NCBI GenBank assembly: GCA_037447655.1
Contig: JBBHKE010002064.1
Span: 1 to 64,000 of the forward strand
Length of the DNA stretch: 64,000 nt
Direction of reading: 5' to 3'
From: Zygnema cylindricum
Lineage: Eukaryota; Streptophyta; Zygnematophyceae; Zygnematales; Zygnemataceae
Part shown: positions 29,596-42,639 of the stretch, one piece after another
Position numbering within the stretch: the stretch's first letter is position 1
How the letters are laid out: every line of letters begins with the position of its first letter
The notes under the pieces: generated by a model
Seen by the model: only the letters and a program-made list of their open reading frames with translations
Told to the model about the DNA's origin: nothing
The model's database searches: none
Program-made: the position numbers and the translations under genes

Positions 29596-31266
29596 GGCTT
29601 ACTACACTGCTTATTTCCTTTTTAATATTTTCACACTATTCAGCTTTTAGCCAAATTAAATCTTTACCGAGCCCACTTTTAACCAAACAATCTTGGCCCG
29701 GATTCAATCTTTACCGAATCTTAGCCAAAACAATTATATCGGTTTTCTTGTATCAATCGTGTCAAAACTATTGAATAAGAATTATGACAGGATTATACGG
29801 ATTTCACCAAGATTCCTTACAAGATCATCAGAGCCTGATACAAGTAAAGAAAAAAAAAATCTTATAACGTTATTTCACAGAAGTGACAAGAACAAATGAA
29901 GAAGTACTTGGCGTTTACTGAAAGTTCCAGAATTAAACGAATTAACCTAATGAACTATAAGAAAACCTCTCTATATTCTGAAGGAAGAACGGCAAAAATA
30001 TGATCCACAAGAGATCCACAGAAACAAAGGGACCAGTAACCCCTAAAACCCCTCAATGTCCAGTAACACACAGAAATGCTTCCCTTAAAAAGCACCTCAC
30101 TGTCCAGGATCCGTTAGGAAAACCTCTCTTGTAACTCAAGTACTGCCAAGCGACTGCTGTATCAAAATTTAAAAATTTGAAACCCTAACAGACCTGGTGT
30201 TTGCCAGAAACCCGTGAATGAGCCGTCTACAGGATTGTGTAGAGGAGGCAGTAAAATCTTATCAGCCTTCAACAAGGTTGGTCATGTCCAGACGAAAGCG
30301 TTCGTACAATCGTAGCACAAAGACAAAACAGTCGATCCAAAAGTACACCAAAAAGTACTATAAAAAATATGCAAACGTACTTTGAGGGCAGGTGAGAGAA
30401 AACTGAAGGCGGCGAAGTACTCAAATTTGAAATTTCATGTATTAAGTACTCAGGTATAGTACACTTCTGAACGTACTTTATGGCATTAAATGAAAATAGT
30501 ACAGCGCTGTCCCGCTCGATTATAGAATGCCTTTTCTTCCTGAACCCGAGGGGGAGACTGCTGTACGGCTGCGGCGGTGAACGGGAAAAGATTTTAATCG
30601 ATGATGAAGTCTGGCTCAGCGTAAAAGGTGGGGAAACGGACGGCGGCCTTTTCTTCTTTTCCATATTTACGAAACACGTGATCCCACGTGGAAAATTCTT
30701 TTTGTTCGATGGGTTTTCCTAAAAGCCGATGTTACGGCCAGCCGTAGGAGTAAATTAACGATGCACACTAACAATTCGCTAAAGACACTTACTCAAGTAG
30801 AGATAGAGAGAGAGGCCGCCCCTCTGCGATATTTGCGAAGGGCGGCAAGATAGGCACGAGATATTCGGCAACAACGTCAAAAACGAGAGCATTATTATTG
30901 GCTTATTGCGCTACGGAAGAATGTTCCTTTTCATGTAAATAAGTATTATTATAAAATCACAATTAGAAATCCGACATCGGCAGGGTTTGAAGCCGCATCT
31001 CCATAAAGTGTCCTCGCAAAAAAGACAAAATCATTCACACACATGGTTCAACTTCCCTTACATTTCACGGACGCCGGTTCAAATCCTGTCACCTCTGTTG
31101 GGCTACACGTTCATTAATTCATCGAACATTTAAAATTATAAATTACAATTAAATATTGAACTGATTCTCCGTTCGCTAGGGTAAATTCTACAGTATATCC
31201 AGTGCAAATGGACAGATGTGCACGACATTAATAATAGTCTTACACGGTGCACTATTTACTGCAGTA
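29596..31266. other. Shared upstream region of the divergent helicase and DUF1365 genes
   Basis: It should hold the promoters and 5' UTRs of both genes. I see no coding region. A GGTTCAAATCC B-box-like match at 31076 is isolated (see rejected items). Confidence 0.65.
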
Positions 31267-31477
31267 CACCGTGTATCGCTATTAGTGTTAACAACATTTT
31301 CACCACTTAAAAACATCTTTTCTCCGTACACACTTCTCCAATTTTCAAATGGAGACCGTCAATTGAATCGTACCTCTCAATCGCAACCGTCAGATCTACA
31401 ATCCGACAATTATGTACGGAAAAAAGATGTTTTAAGTGGCGAAAAAAAAACATTAACCCTAATAGCGATACACGCTG
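31267..31477. mobile_element. TA-flanked miniature element just upstream of the DUF1365 gene
   Basis: 211 bases with tips CACCGTGTATCGCTATTAGTG and CTAATAGCGATACACGCTG between TA dinucleotides. The inner arms CATCTTTTCTCCGTACACA and TGTACGGAAAAAAGATG are inverted copies. Its right end is 88 bases before the proposed start codon. Confidence 0.9.
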
Positions 31478-31565
31478 TATTGTACTTAGGTTTTCGAGGA
31501 GAATTTGTTTCCTTCAATAGCTCAAACTAAGTGCAAAAAATACGTGCAAACCCTAAAAAGGATCT

Positions 31566-32134
31566 ATGGATCAATCCAATGGTATAGCCTGCGCCTTTTT
31601 TCTCTACCTTTCTTTCCTCCACACTATACTAGTCTCTTGTTTTGACTCTTTCCGCCTTTTTCTCTCCTTATCCTGGTCATGGCTTCTGGACTTCCTTTCA
31701 AATGAAGACTCAAATAGGACATATAAAGAAATAAAAGACGATTCTACCAAAAAACGAGACTGTTTGGATAAAAAAACGTCAGGATATTCGTTATACGAAG
31801 GAGTTGTGACACATATTCGTCGTCTTCCTAAACATCATTCGTTTCGATATACGGTGCGAGTGGCTTTGATAAATATGGACAAAGCTCCCGATTGGTTTGT
31901 GACGTCATCAAGTAAGCATCATTTGAGTGGAGAAGAAGCGAGGGAACTTGCGGGAACAACTGGAGAAGTGTATCCTCTTTTTTTGTCTTTTGTCTTTTGT
32001 CTTTTTTGTCTTTTTCTTTATTTTTTACAGAGGGAGTTTGTCTTTTTTTAGTTGGGAGAGAGGAGCAAAATGTTACAGATTTCGGAAAATTATATCAAAA
32101 AATATCTACCTAAATAGCTTAGGCTATCGCTTTT

Positions 32135-32192
<58 letters not shown>

Positions 32193-35100
32193 GCTTTATC
32201 TTAAAAAGAAGATTTGACCCTCTTATCTCGGCACTCTTAATTCAGTTAAAACCAAAATGGGTTTTTAATTTTGAGTTGAAAAAGATGGACTAGAGCGTTT
32301 CACAAGGTCTTTATTAATTTTTATTATTAAATTTTGAATCTTTAATAAATTCCTTATTTAGAATAAGGTCGTTTAACAAATGTTTTTATGAAAGTTATAG
32401 ATCATTTTATGAGGTCCCTATTCAAAATTATTTTCAAAATAGGGAATAGGGACAGTCCAAAATTTTCATAAAGTAATCACATTATCGAAATTTTACCCTC
32501 ATTTTAACTTTTGATGGTAATTAGTACGATTTGTAAAGTTTTTTGGGTAATTTTACAAAAGGTTTACCCTCAAAAAATGTAAAAAGATGTAAAATTTACC
32601 CTCTAACTCAGGGCAATTTTTTTCAATATAATTACTCTATTACACCATATTTTTTGTGGATAGAGGACGATCTATAAATGGTGATTGTTATAAACCACTA
32701 TAAACGTTTTTAGGTTTATTAACCCTTGTTAAAGCCGTTTTGTTTAGCCTCTAGTGTTATTTATGCTAACAATCTCCTTCTTATCATTAAAAACCCTAAA
32801 AAACCCTGAAGGTATGGGCTGTTATTGGTCCACATCACCTGGGACAATTTTACGATAAATAACACGAAAATGTCACTGATCCTATTTAATTCTTTACTCT
32901 CGTAGAGATTCACAGTGTAAAAGGAATTTGTATATGGGTATATGGATGGAATATTCTTGACACTAGAGAAAAATTGGAAGCCGGAAATATGTTTAAAAAG
33001 AAGAAGATAAGTAGGTTAATTGGTGTGGGTATAGTTTCTGAGCCAAGAATGGGGTCATCATTTTGGACATTTTTTTTTGGATCGCGGTTTCTCGCCTTGA
33101 CTTTAGCCCAGACATCTATTAACCAATCCTGTGAGTGTGGGCTATGAGCAGAACCCCATCAGTGTTTTCTTTTGTTACAACGAAGGAGCTGATGGGGAGC
33201 AAGTCTTGGTAAACTGTATTGCTGAGGTGAAAAATTCTACCCTTTTTACCTCTTTCTTTTGCTATATTACTTTATCCCTTTACCATGTGGCCAGGAGTTT
33301 AGAAGAGTTCAATTCCACTCGCGGTTTAAACAACATTTTTGTGTCTTGAAGGTGTTTTTAGTGGATTCAACGAATAACCTTACCTTTTTTTTGGTTTTTT
33401 TTTTTTTTTTTTTCCCCCATTGAGGCTAGATAATGCAGGTCCGCTTGTTATCTGTCTCCTATTTTTATTTTTCTTTTGGGGATTCTTATTGCAGTCAGGC
33501 AAGATCAAGGCGGTCCTCTTTGTATGAGTTTACGTGTATGGCCTGTCCCTTTTTTGTATGATTATTATTGTTGTTAATATTATCATTATCATTATCGTTA
33601 TAGTTTATCGTTATAGTTATCGTTATCATTATCATTATCATTATCATTGTAATTGTAATTGTTATTGTTATTTGTTGACAGGATCAGTTGGTTTTCCCTC
33701 AGATAATTTTTGTATGACTTTACAAATGTGATTTGTTTCCATTCAGGCTTACTGAGAGGGACGTTTTTTTTGTGTGGGCTTTGGCTGGTGGGTGGTGAAG
33801 GGATTTGGGTATTGCTGAGACAGGTCACTAATACTCCATGGGGAGAAAGATGTGTTTTCACATTCGACCCTCGTGATGAATTACCGAAACCACTCCATGT
33901 GAGCCCTTTTATGGTGAGTCTCTAAATGTGTTTTGTAATTTGTTCAATTTTTCCTTGATTAATACGGGGACTTGTAATTTTAAGGATTGGGGACCATGGA
34001 CTTTGATATTGAGTTTCGGTTTATAGTTTTTGGTGTTATTGCTACAGAATTTTACTTCAAATTTTGTGGGTATTTTGTTATGAGTACAGTGTCATTTCAG
34101 TTTACCCCTATTCCGTAGTCGGGTTTTCCAGAGCACCTGATAACTGATTAATATTGAATTTTATCGACAACAAAATTTGATAACGCCGCCAAACCAATAA
34201 CAGAGAAGCTTAGAAAGTATTGTTATTGATTTCGCGATCTTAGGTAGCGAGATTTCTGAAAACAACATTTTTTGCAGCTTGAAATTTTAAGATTTCTCCT
34301 GCCCGTCGTCAGTCATCACCTACAGTACATGGAGTATCCTTTCCATACAAGTATTTTATATTCCCTGTGCTTTTTTTCCTACTTAATTGCACACATCGAT
34401 TACTGGTTTATCAGCAGTGATCATATTTATCGTCATTTACCGGCTGCCACAGTAAATATCATGGTCATGGACCAGTTGATAAACAATAATGCGCTGGTTA
34501 TTGGTATGACAGCCGATATGATTTGAAACTCTAGTTATGAGTCTTGGGAGCTGAGAACACATCGGTTTTGTTGAATTTTTAAAATCAAGGTGGAAAAGTG
34601 GGGTTTTTTGTGAGGGAAGAGGGTATGGACTTTGGTTTCTTTCTCAACGCTATATTGATTACTAGAATTACCAGCAAATGTTTTTCTAATCGTTATTTAA
34701 TTTCTGATTAATTAACTCAGTTAATACGATATCAAGGCCCCATGTTAATCATCAACTCCTTTATTTTATTTTACTCTATCCAATAGGAGAAGCTTTAGAT
34801 CTAGACTCTCTACGTTTAACAGCTTAATATTGGCTCCAATGTCCTTTAATGCGCTTTTTTGCGGGTTCCAATAGGACATGAAATCGAAGTGGAAGTTTCA
34901 AACATCTTCCCCTTGTGAGACGTTAAAGTTGATTATTACAGCTTCACATCCTGACATGGGAGACTATTTTATCGCATCACTTAACTGCCGGAAAGTGATG
35001 AAACCGGTCCATCCGGAGTGGTTTCTATGGCTCCAACCTCAGTGTGTGGCATTTTGGATTTACTGGCAGGTAAAGCCGAAAACGCCTCACTTCTCCATTT

Positions 35101-35625
35101 TTGGTCCATTTTATTGGTCCATCTTATTGGTCCATCTTATTGGTCCACCTTCTATGTGTTGACAACATCTTCTATGTTTCCATTTTTGTTTTTGTCATGT
35201 AAAGAGGGTGGACTCGTCTACTTTCCTCCGGCCATTACCGAAACTTTATGATAAGAGAATCACTGTCATAATGTTTTACAATCCTCTGTTTCAGTGCCCT
35301 TGCGTCCTCTGTTTTTAATGACTATTGCTAAGGACTTCAACCTCTTCGTTGTGTTTTTTTCGTATGTTTTTGCCCTTTCGTGTGTCAGGCGTTCATTCTA
35401 TGGTTGAAGGGAATTCCCCTCGTTGAGCATCCGAAGTACAAGGACGGAAATGCCTATCGACAACGTGTACTTATTCGTAATAAGACGGAACGTCCTTTGG
35501 TTTGTCAACAAGGAGTCGAAGACGCTAAAGACAATTTGAATGTTAACGGTAGTGAAGGACGACCGACTAGAAGTAGTGGTTGTGTTTTTGCTTGGAGAGA
35601 CGCCCAAGGATGGCCTTGGAAATGA
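31566..35625 (+). CDS. DUF1365 family protein (plant form)
   Basis: Member of the DUF1365 family; biochemical role unknown. In bacteria such genes often sit beside cyclopropane-fatty-acid synthase-like genes. Exons 31566-31967, 33107-33226, 33824-33913, 34875-35069 and 35389-35625, all phase 0 with GT..AG ends, give 347 residues. Family signatures in order: YEGVVTHIRRLPKHHSFRY, EARELAGTTGE, SVGYEQNPISVFFCY, CIAEV-TNTPWGER, FDPRDELPKPLHVSPFM, QCVAFWIYWQ, and a C-terminal VFAWRDAQGWPWK. The N-terminus (residues ~8-45) is hydrophobic and may be a membrane anchor or signal. The reading frame is unbroken once introns are removed, so the gene looks intact. The start is the first ATG of the open frame, with a miniature transposon only 88 bases upstream. 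Confidence 0.93.
32139..32191 (+). repeat. Poly-T run of 53 bases
   Basis: An uninterrupted T run in the first intron of the DUF1365 gene. Confidence 0.97.
33557..33675. repeat. (ATTATC/GTTAT)n microsatellite
   Basis: ATTATCATTATCGTTATAG-type repeat in intron 2 of the DUF1365 gene. Confidence 0.92.
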
Positions 35626-36383
35626 TGCCTAGTAAGAAAAATAATTATCTTATGTAGTCGTGTTTTTTTCAACGTTTTTTTTTTTGTAATTGTTTAGGCT
35701 TGTTGGTCAACGAGCATGGAATTTAACTTGAAAAAACCCTAGAAAACCTTAATTTTAACTTTTGTTTCATTCGCATTCGAAACAAAGATTCAAAACCGAT
35801 TTAGGGTATGAAAACGATAGTTAGTCATAAAAATGATGAAAGGGAGAGAGACGTAGGCTGATGGGTGCAAAGCATTTTTGTGCCACACTTATAACTGTGT
35901 TTTTTTTTTCTTTATTTATTTCTATAAAATAGGCAGCTTTTTTAAGTACTGTCTTCTTTATACTCTAGATGGGAGGCTAAATTAGGAAGACTATGGAATT
36001 TTATTTTTTCAAGGGGTATTTTACAAACAAATTGATTTTTTCATTGCAGTGCAAATTATTGATATCATAGTGATATTCGAAAAGCACAATATTTGTGACG
36101 TCTTGGTGTTTTTTTTAAACAAAATTTATTGTGGTACATTTTTATGTAGTAGGCAATATTGTGACAGGTAGAAATCATTGTAATTTCTTGTGCCAGTTTT
36201 TTACTCTATTTTTGATTTTCTTTGGGAATCTCCGTATGTTCGTTTTAAGTTTTTGACAGTTTTCTCTGTTAGAGCGTTTTTATTTTTTTCTTCCTTAACT
36301 TGAGAAGACCCAGAATCTTTCCCAAAGGTTATTTTCTCCGTTTCGGTGTTTGCAAAGATATAACCAAATATTTATCCAAAAAG
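35626..36383. other. Downstream of the DUF1365 gene; nothing recognised
   Basis: AT-rich sequence containing the expected 3' UTR. No coding or RNA signal seen. Confidence 0.6.
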
Positions 36384-36535
36384 CTACATCGTGTAACATT
36401 ATTAGTGTCATTTTTTTTTTTGCCAAAAAAATTATCGTGCATTCTTGTCCGTTGCGATGGAAAAGTAATGGTCTTACCTTTCAACTGGAAGTCTCTAGAC
36501 AAAAATTGGACGTGTGCAAGGAGAAAAGTGATGAT
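36384..36535. mobile_element. Decayed miniature element
   Basis: Fragments ATCGTGTAACATTATTAGTG, ..TTGTCCGTTGCGATGG.. and GTGTGCAAGGAGAAAAGTG match the TA-flanked family in order. The right tip is lost. Confidence 0.5.
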
Positions 36536-36643
36536 GCATGGTGTGAATGAATGAAATTGTCTTTACCTATCTTAAGTGTAAACACACCTATCTCCTTCAA
36601 ATATTCACTTTCTATATTTCCGTATTTGGTTTTTTGTCTGATT

Positions 36644-36863
36644 CACCTAAGCTAAACGTTATTAGTGCTAAAGTTTTTTCCGTCACTTAAAACATTTTTT
36701 CTTATTGCACACTTGTCGTATTGTCAATTCTAGGCCACCAATAGGAAGATGAGAATCTTGCCTTCCAATTACAACCATTGGATCGACAATGCGATTAGTG
36801 TGCACGAAGAAAATATGTTCTAAACGGCGAAAGAAACGTTAATACTAATGACGATTAGCGGTG
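36644..36863. mobile_element. Diverged TA-flanked miniature element
   Basis: The right tip CGATTAGCGGTG stands before TA. The inner blocks CACTTAAAACATTTTTTC, TTGCACACTTGTCG and GTGTGCACGAAGAAAATATG keep the family order. The left tip is diverged (CACCTAAGCTAAACGTTATT). Confidence 0.7.
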
Positions 36864-37033
36864 TAATAGTGTAAACATTTTTGATGATTTATTTTAGTGC
36901 GCTCTTTTGCTCAACACAATATATCTATGTAAATTCATTTGGTTATCATATTAGTCAATTTCTGTTGTCTCTGTTTCGTTGGCCGCCATGGCTTCTCTTA
37001 CAAAAGTACTGTGCATATCCTTATTAGTATCAA

Positions 37034-38328
<1,295 letters not shown>

Positions 38329-38526
38329 CACCGCCAATCGCTATTAGAGTCAAGGATTAAATAGCGTCAAAAAAAAATTAGCGTTATTGATTCTAATTTA
38401 GTGCCTGAGACGTGGCAGATTATGGTCCACGTACTTAAATAGCGTTATTAATTCTATTTCAGGTTTTGGGGTCAAAATTTAGGGGCACCGAATTAGCGTT
38501 ATATACTCTAATAGCGATTGGCGGTG
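38329..38526. mobile_element. TA-flanked miniature element, 198 bp
   Basis: The tips CACCGCCAATCGCTATTAGAG and CTCTAATAGCGATTGGCGGTG are perfect inverted copies with TA on both sides. The inner part has AGCGTTATT and ATTCTAATTTAG blocks, unlike the CGCCACTTAAA family, but resembles the copy at 5252-5466. Confidence 0.9.
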
Positions 38527-38795
38527 TACTGCCTCCCTTATGTAACAAGTTTGTAAGAACATGAGGCTTTTGTTATTCGGTTTGTTTTCATGTTGTTGTG
38601 TCACACTTATAGTGTGGCCACAAAAAATTAAGATTTTGAAGTCTCCAAAGGGTTTTAAAAATTTCGTGTTGGTATAGTACAGTATATTCTGATGAGATTC
38701 AAGTATCATATAGACGTGGACCGTATTCCATCACCTTGCGGATATGACATTTGGTACTTCAGATCATGTCGCGATTTGTCGAAACAGATCGCATA

Positions 38796-39148
38796 CGCGA
38801 ATCATAATTAGAGTAAATAACGCTAATTCGGTCGCCCTAAATTTTGACTCTATCATGTTAAATAGAGTAAATGATTCTAAATTTTTCATTATACTATTTA
38901 AGGTACTTTTTGAATGAGCGTTTATAACTCAAATACAGTGTCGTTTTAAATAGTGTGGCGTACGGTCGGTGTCTGACTGTGCAAAATTGTACTTTATTAA
39001 GTAAAAAAGTACAAATAATGATTTAATACAGGCCGTTATCTTCCTTTTTGAAAAAGTTCTATCACACAAATTAGAGTTCATAACTCTAATTATTTTTTTC
39101 TCTTTTTTTACTCTAATTTTTTCTTTACTCTAAGTACGATTCGCAGTG
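38796..39148. mobile_element. TA-flanked element, subfamily with GAGTAAAT inner arms (internally deleted)
   Basis: The left tip CGCGAATCATAATTAGAG and right tip CTCTAAGTACGATTCGCAGTG are flanked by TA. It matches 42121-42600 in the same orientation up to AATACAGGCCGTTATC, then skips part of the second half. Confidence 0.8.
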
Positions 39149-39204
39149 TACAGTACAGAACTGCCGAAACGATCCTTTCCAAAATCGTATTAAAGTGTCC
39201 AAGG

Positions 39205-39641
39205 CGCATGATCTTTACCAGACCGCTCGCTCGGATCTGGAAGGGATTCGAGTGCCAAATTTTGGGGGCCGGTCGAATTCGGGCGGGTGATTCACAAAAA
39301 AAAATAAAAATCGGGTACGATCTGGTAAGCAAAAAAAGAAAAAAAAAATGAAAGTTTTGTACTGTCCATACTATCCAACATTATTGTACTTTGTACTCTT
39401 GGTATCGTGGAAGGTATGAGGGAGAAGTACCATTAATTTTGTACCTATTCGGGTACAGGCGGGTACGGGTAGTCGCGAGAAATCGAGTTTCGGTTAACTT
39501 TTATTTTCGTAAACGCGTATCGGGTAACGGTTAACGATTTCAGAGCGTGACATAACCCGGTCGGTCGTCGGTTACTCAGTTTTTGAAAAAATAAAAACGG
39601 TCGGTCTCGGTTATCTAAAATTTTGACTTATGCGACCTCTG
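39205..39641 (-). mobile_element. Truncated hAT-like element, same family as 4851-5752
   Basis: The right end reads TGCGACCTCTG, the inverted CAGAGGTCGCA tip, preceded by ACGGTCGGTCTCGG as in the other copy. The block GTGCCAAATTTTGGGGG and GGATCTGG match its opposite end. The left tip is missing and the internal tandem units are deleted. Confidence 0.75.
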
Positions 39642-39769
39642 GTCTGCGGTGTGGCACTATTCATATCACTTTTCATGTAGTACCGCGTCGTAATTATATA
39701 ACACCGGTACGGTACATGACTACAAAAGACAAAAAATACTAATATTCAAACTGTTGAGTACGAAAAGTA

Positions 39770-40194
39770 CACCGCGAATTGTAATTAGAGTAATGAAAAA
39801 ATTAGAGTACAAAAACTAAAAAAAAAAATTAGAGTAATGAACGCTAATTTATGTGATAGAGCTATTTCAACTATGAAGTTTACTCTAATTTATTTAAGTA
39901 CTATAATTTGGCACGCTAATATCCTCTACTGTAAATAAGGTATTCGTACAGAATTTGGTAAAACGTAAAGTTTATCGTCACTATGACGTTTGCACTACGC
40001 GGTTTGTTAAAACGCAGTTACATGATAACGGCCTCTATTAAATCATTATTTGTATTAGAATTAAAAACGCTAATTAAACTTTACCTTAAATAGAATAATG
40101 AAAAAATTAGAATCATTTACTCTATTTCATGTGATACAGTCGAAATTTCGAGCGACCGAATTAGAGTAATTTACTCTACTTACGATTCGCGGTG
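39770..40194. mobile_element. TA-flanked element, 425 bp, GAGTAAAT subfamily
   Basis: The tips CACCGCGAATTGTAATTAGAG and TACGATTCGCGGTG lie between TA dinucleotides. The body is the reverse complement of 42121-42600, sharing for example CCTCTACTGTAAATAAGGTA and TTCGTACAGAATTTGG. Confidence 0.85.
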
Positions 40195-41250
40195 TACATA
40201 GCTTATGTGCTCAGTGTATAGAAAAAATTCCGTTCAACATTTTTCGCCTTTCAGCTTTCCTCGCCCCATTCAACTCTCCCTTCTCTCCTTCCATCCCCTT
40301 TCGTGACGTCCTCCTAAATTAAGGGAATTGCTAATCGCAGAGACGATTTTTGCTGCACGCAGATAGTTGTCAGAAATTCTACATTTGAAGTACAGTTTCG
40401 TACAAGCTACGTACCTTTAAGTTCTGATTTGACGGTCAATCCGTCGAACAACTTTCACTGGCGAAATATTGTAACGGCGGTTAAAAAGCTGTCGCGTTTG
40501 CGAACGTCGACCGTCATGAAAAAAAACACAATTCACACAGCCGGCGCAGGTTTACTGTAACAAAACTAAGGCAGCTACATATAAATAAAATGGCTGCGCG
40601 CAAGTAGTTACTCACTTTACGTGAGCTCCACTGTGAAAGCGTACACCGACATTTGACTTAGCCGCAAAAATGGAATCTAATCGCGACTCGTTACGCTGAA
40701 CTTCGACACAAATTAAAGGACGACGTACGACATGTATAAACTCGCACAAAACGAAATAAACTTCGTACAAAATATAAAAGTGTACCCGCGTATAATTGTC
40801 AATGAAAATAAAATGATGTGTCGTCACGCGCGACCAAATGAAGCCACACTATTTACGAATCAACATTCTTACATTGAAAACGTACTTCACATTGATTCCA
40901 CCACATTTTTTACGAATCAACATTCTTACATTGAATAAGTACTTCACATTGATTCACATTGTCGGTGTTACTTCACATTGATTCACGTTGTCGGTGTGTG
41001 CTTTCACAGTGGAGCTCACGTGAAGTGAGTAACTACCTACCCGCAGCCATTTTATTTATATGTGGCTGCCTTTGTTTTGTTACAGTAAACCTGCGCCGGC
41101 CGTGTGAATTTCGCAAGGGCGACAGCTTTTTAACCGCCTTTACAATATTTCGCCAGTCAAAGTTGTTCGACGGATTGACCGTCAAATCTGAACTTAAAGG
41201 TACGTAGCTTTTATGAAACTGTACTTCAAATGTAGAATATCTGACAACTA

Positions 41251-42023
41251 CACCGCAAATCGTTATTAGTGTCAAAGTTTAAATTATGTTGAAGAAAATA
41301 TATAGTCATTGATTCTAATTAAGAATTTGATTTTTTTCAAAAAAAAAAATTTCAAAAAAAAGGTTTATTTTTATTTCGACGTTTATGCTAATTTGGGAAC
41401 ATCAAAAATGGAATTTTTGCCGTACGATTATATACACTACACCGTGAATCGCTATTAGCATCGATGTTTTTTTGCCACTTAAAACATCTTTACTCCGTAC
41501 ACACTTGTTGGATTTTCAATTTGAGACCGCCAATCGGAAGCTGAGAATGTTACCTTTCAATCTCAACCGTCAGATTCACAATCCTACAAGTGTGTACGGG
41601 GCAAAGTTTTTTTAATTGGCGAAAAAAACATTGACGCTAATAGCGATTCACGCTGTAGTATATGTATCCGTACAAAATATTAGAAATCATACGCCGTGGC
41701 GAATTAAAAATATCCGTACGTGCTATACTAATTTACGTGTCAGACTAATCCCGTTTTTTTGAGCGCACGTTCCTATGCGTGCGTGTCTGATTTTAATTCA
41801 ATTTTTGTAAATTTTCACTTGAAAAGGTACAGTTATGTAAGGTCTGACATCGACCGTACACCACACTATTTATATTTTATTGTATTTTCAGGCTTTACTT
41901 TATTTTGTACGGTACCTTAATTAACATCAAGGAAAAATTAAAATCATGTATCCTATTTGAAAAAAAAAAAAAAAAATTAAGAACCCAAATTAGTGACTTT
42001 GACACTAATAACGATTCGCGGTG
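41251..42023. mobile_element. TA-flanked element inserted in the right arm of the long-inverted-repeat element
   Basis: The tips CACCGCAAATCGTTATTAGTG and CACTAATAACGATTCGCGGTG are followed by TA. The uninterrupted left arm reads ..CAGATAGTTGTCAG with one TA, while here TA flanks the insert on both sides. This demonstrates TA duplication. Confidence 0.9.
41440..41655. mobile_element. Miniature element nested within 41251-42023
   Basis: 216 bases with tips CACCGTGAATCGCTATTAGC and GCTAATAGCGATTCACGCTG and TA flanks. Inner blocks CGCCACTTAAAACATC-like and TGTGTACGG place it in the same family as 26419-26635. Confidence 0.88.
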
Positions 42024-42120
42024 TACTCGTGGGAAGCAAAAATGGTCTCTGCGATTAGCAATTCCCTAAATCAATTTTTGATGCTGATATTCAATTTTTT
42101 TAATTTTTTCATATAAACTA

Positions 42121-42600
42121 CACCGCGAATCGTAATTAGAGTAAATTACTCTAATTCGGTCGCTCGAAATTTTGACTCTATCACATAAAATAGAGCAAAT
42201 GATTCTAATTTTTTCATTACTCTATTCAAGGTAAAGTTTAATTAGCGTTTTTAATTCTAATATAGGTTCGTTTTAAATAGTGTGGAGTACGGACGACCTC
42301 CGACCGTGCAAAATTGTACTTTATCAAGTAAAAAAGTACAAAAAATGATTCAATACAGGCCGTTATCATAAAACTGCGTTTTAATAAACCGCGTAGTGCT
42401 AACGTCATAGTGATGATAAACTGTACGTTTTGCCAAATTCTGTACGAATACCTTATTTACAGTAGAGGATATTAGCGTGCCAAGTTAGAGTACTTAAATA
42501 AATTAGGGTAAACTTCATAGTTGAAACAACTCCATCACATAAATTAGCGTTCATTACTATAATTTTTATAATTTTTTATAATTTACTCATATTTTGATAC
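42121..42600. mobile_element. TA-flanked element, GAGTAAAT subfamily, right tip lost
   Basis: The left tip is CACCGCGAATCGTAATTAGAG after TA. The body is the inverse of 39770-40194. The right end fades into AT-rich sequence near the copia LTR. Confidence 0.75.
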
Positions 42601-42639
42601 ATATTTATAATGTAAAGCGTCGACATACTTCATTTAACA

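Larger units (their letters stand above)
40323..42066. mobile_element. Long-inverted-repeat DNA element (MULE/foldback-like), host of nested insertions
   Basis: The left arm is 40323 to about 40655. The right arm is about 40985-41250 plus 42026-42066, because a TA-flanked element interrupts it. The tips GGGAATTGCTAATCGCAGAG are identical at both ends. The 8-base flanks TAAATTAA and TAAATCAA (7 of 8) look like a target duplication. Arms share TCTACATTTGAAGTACAGTT, GACGGTCAATCCGTCGAACA and GTGAGCTCCACTGTGAAAGC. The ~330-base centre has TTTACGAATCAACATTCTTA repeats and no transposase. Long arms suggest a Mutator-like or foldback element; 8-base flanks would also fit hAT. Confidence 0.82.

Noticed and set aside
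31050-31105. tRNA-like GGTTCAAATCC B-box at 31076
   Set aside because: No A-box at a suitable distance and no cloverleaf can be drawn.
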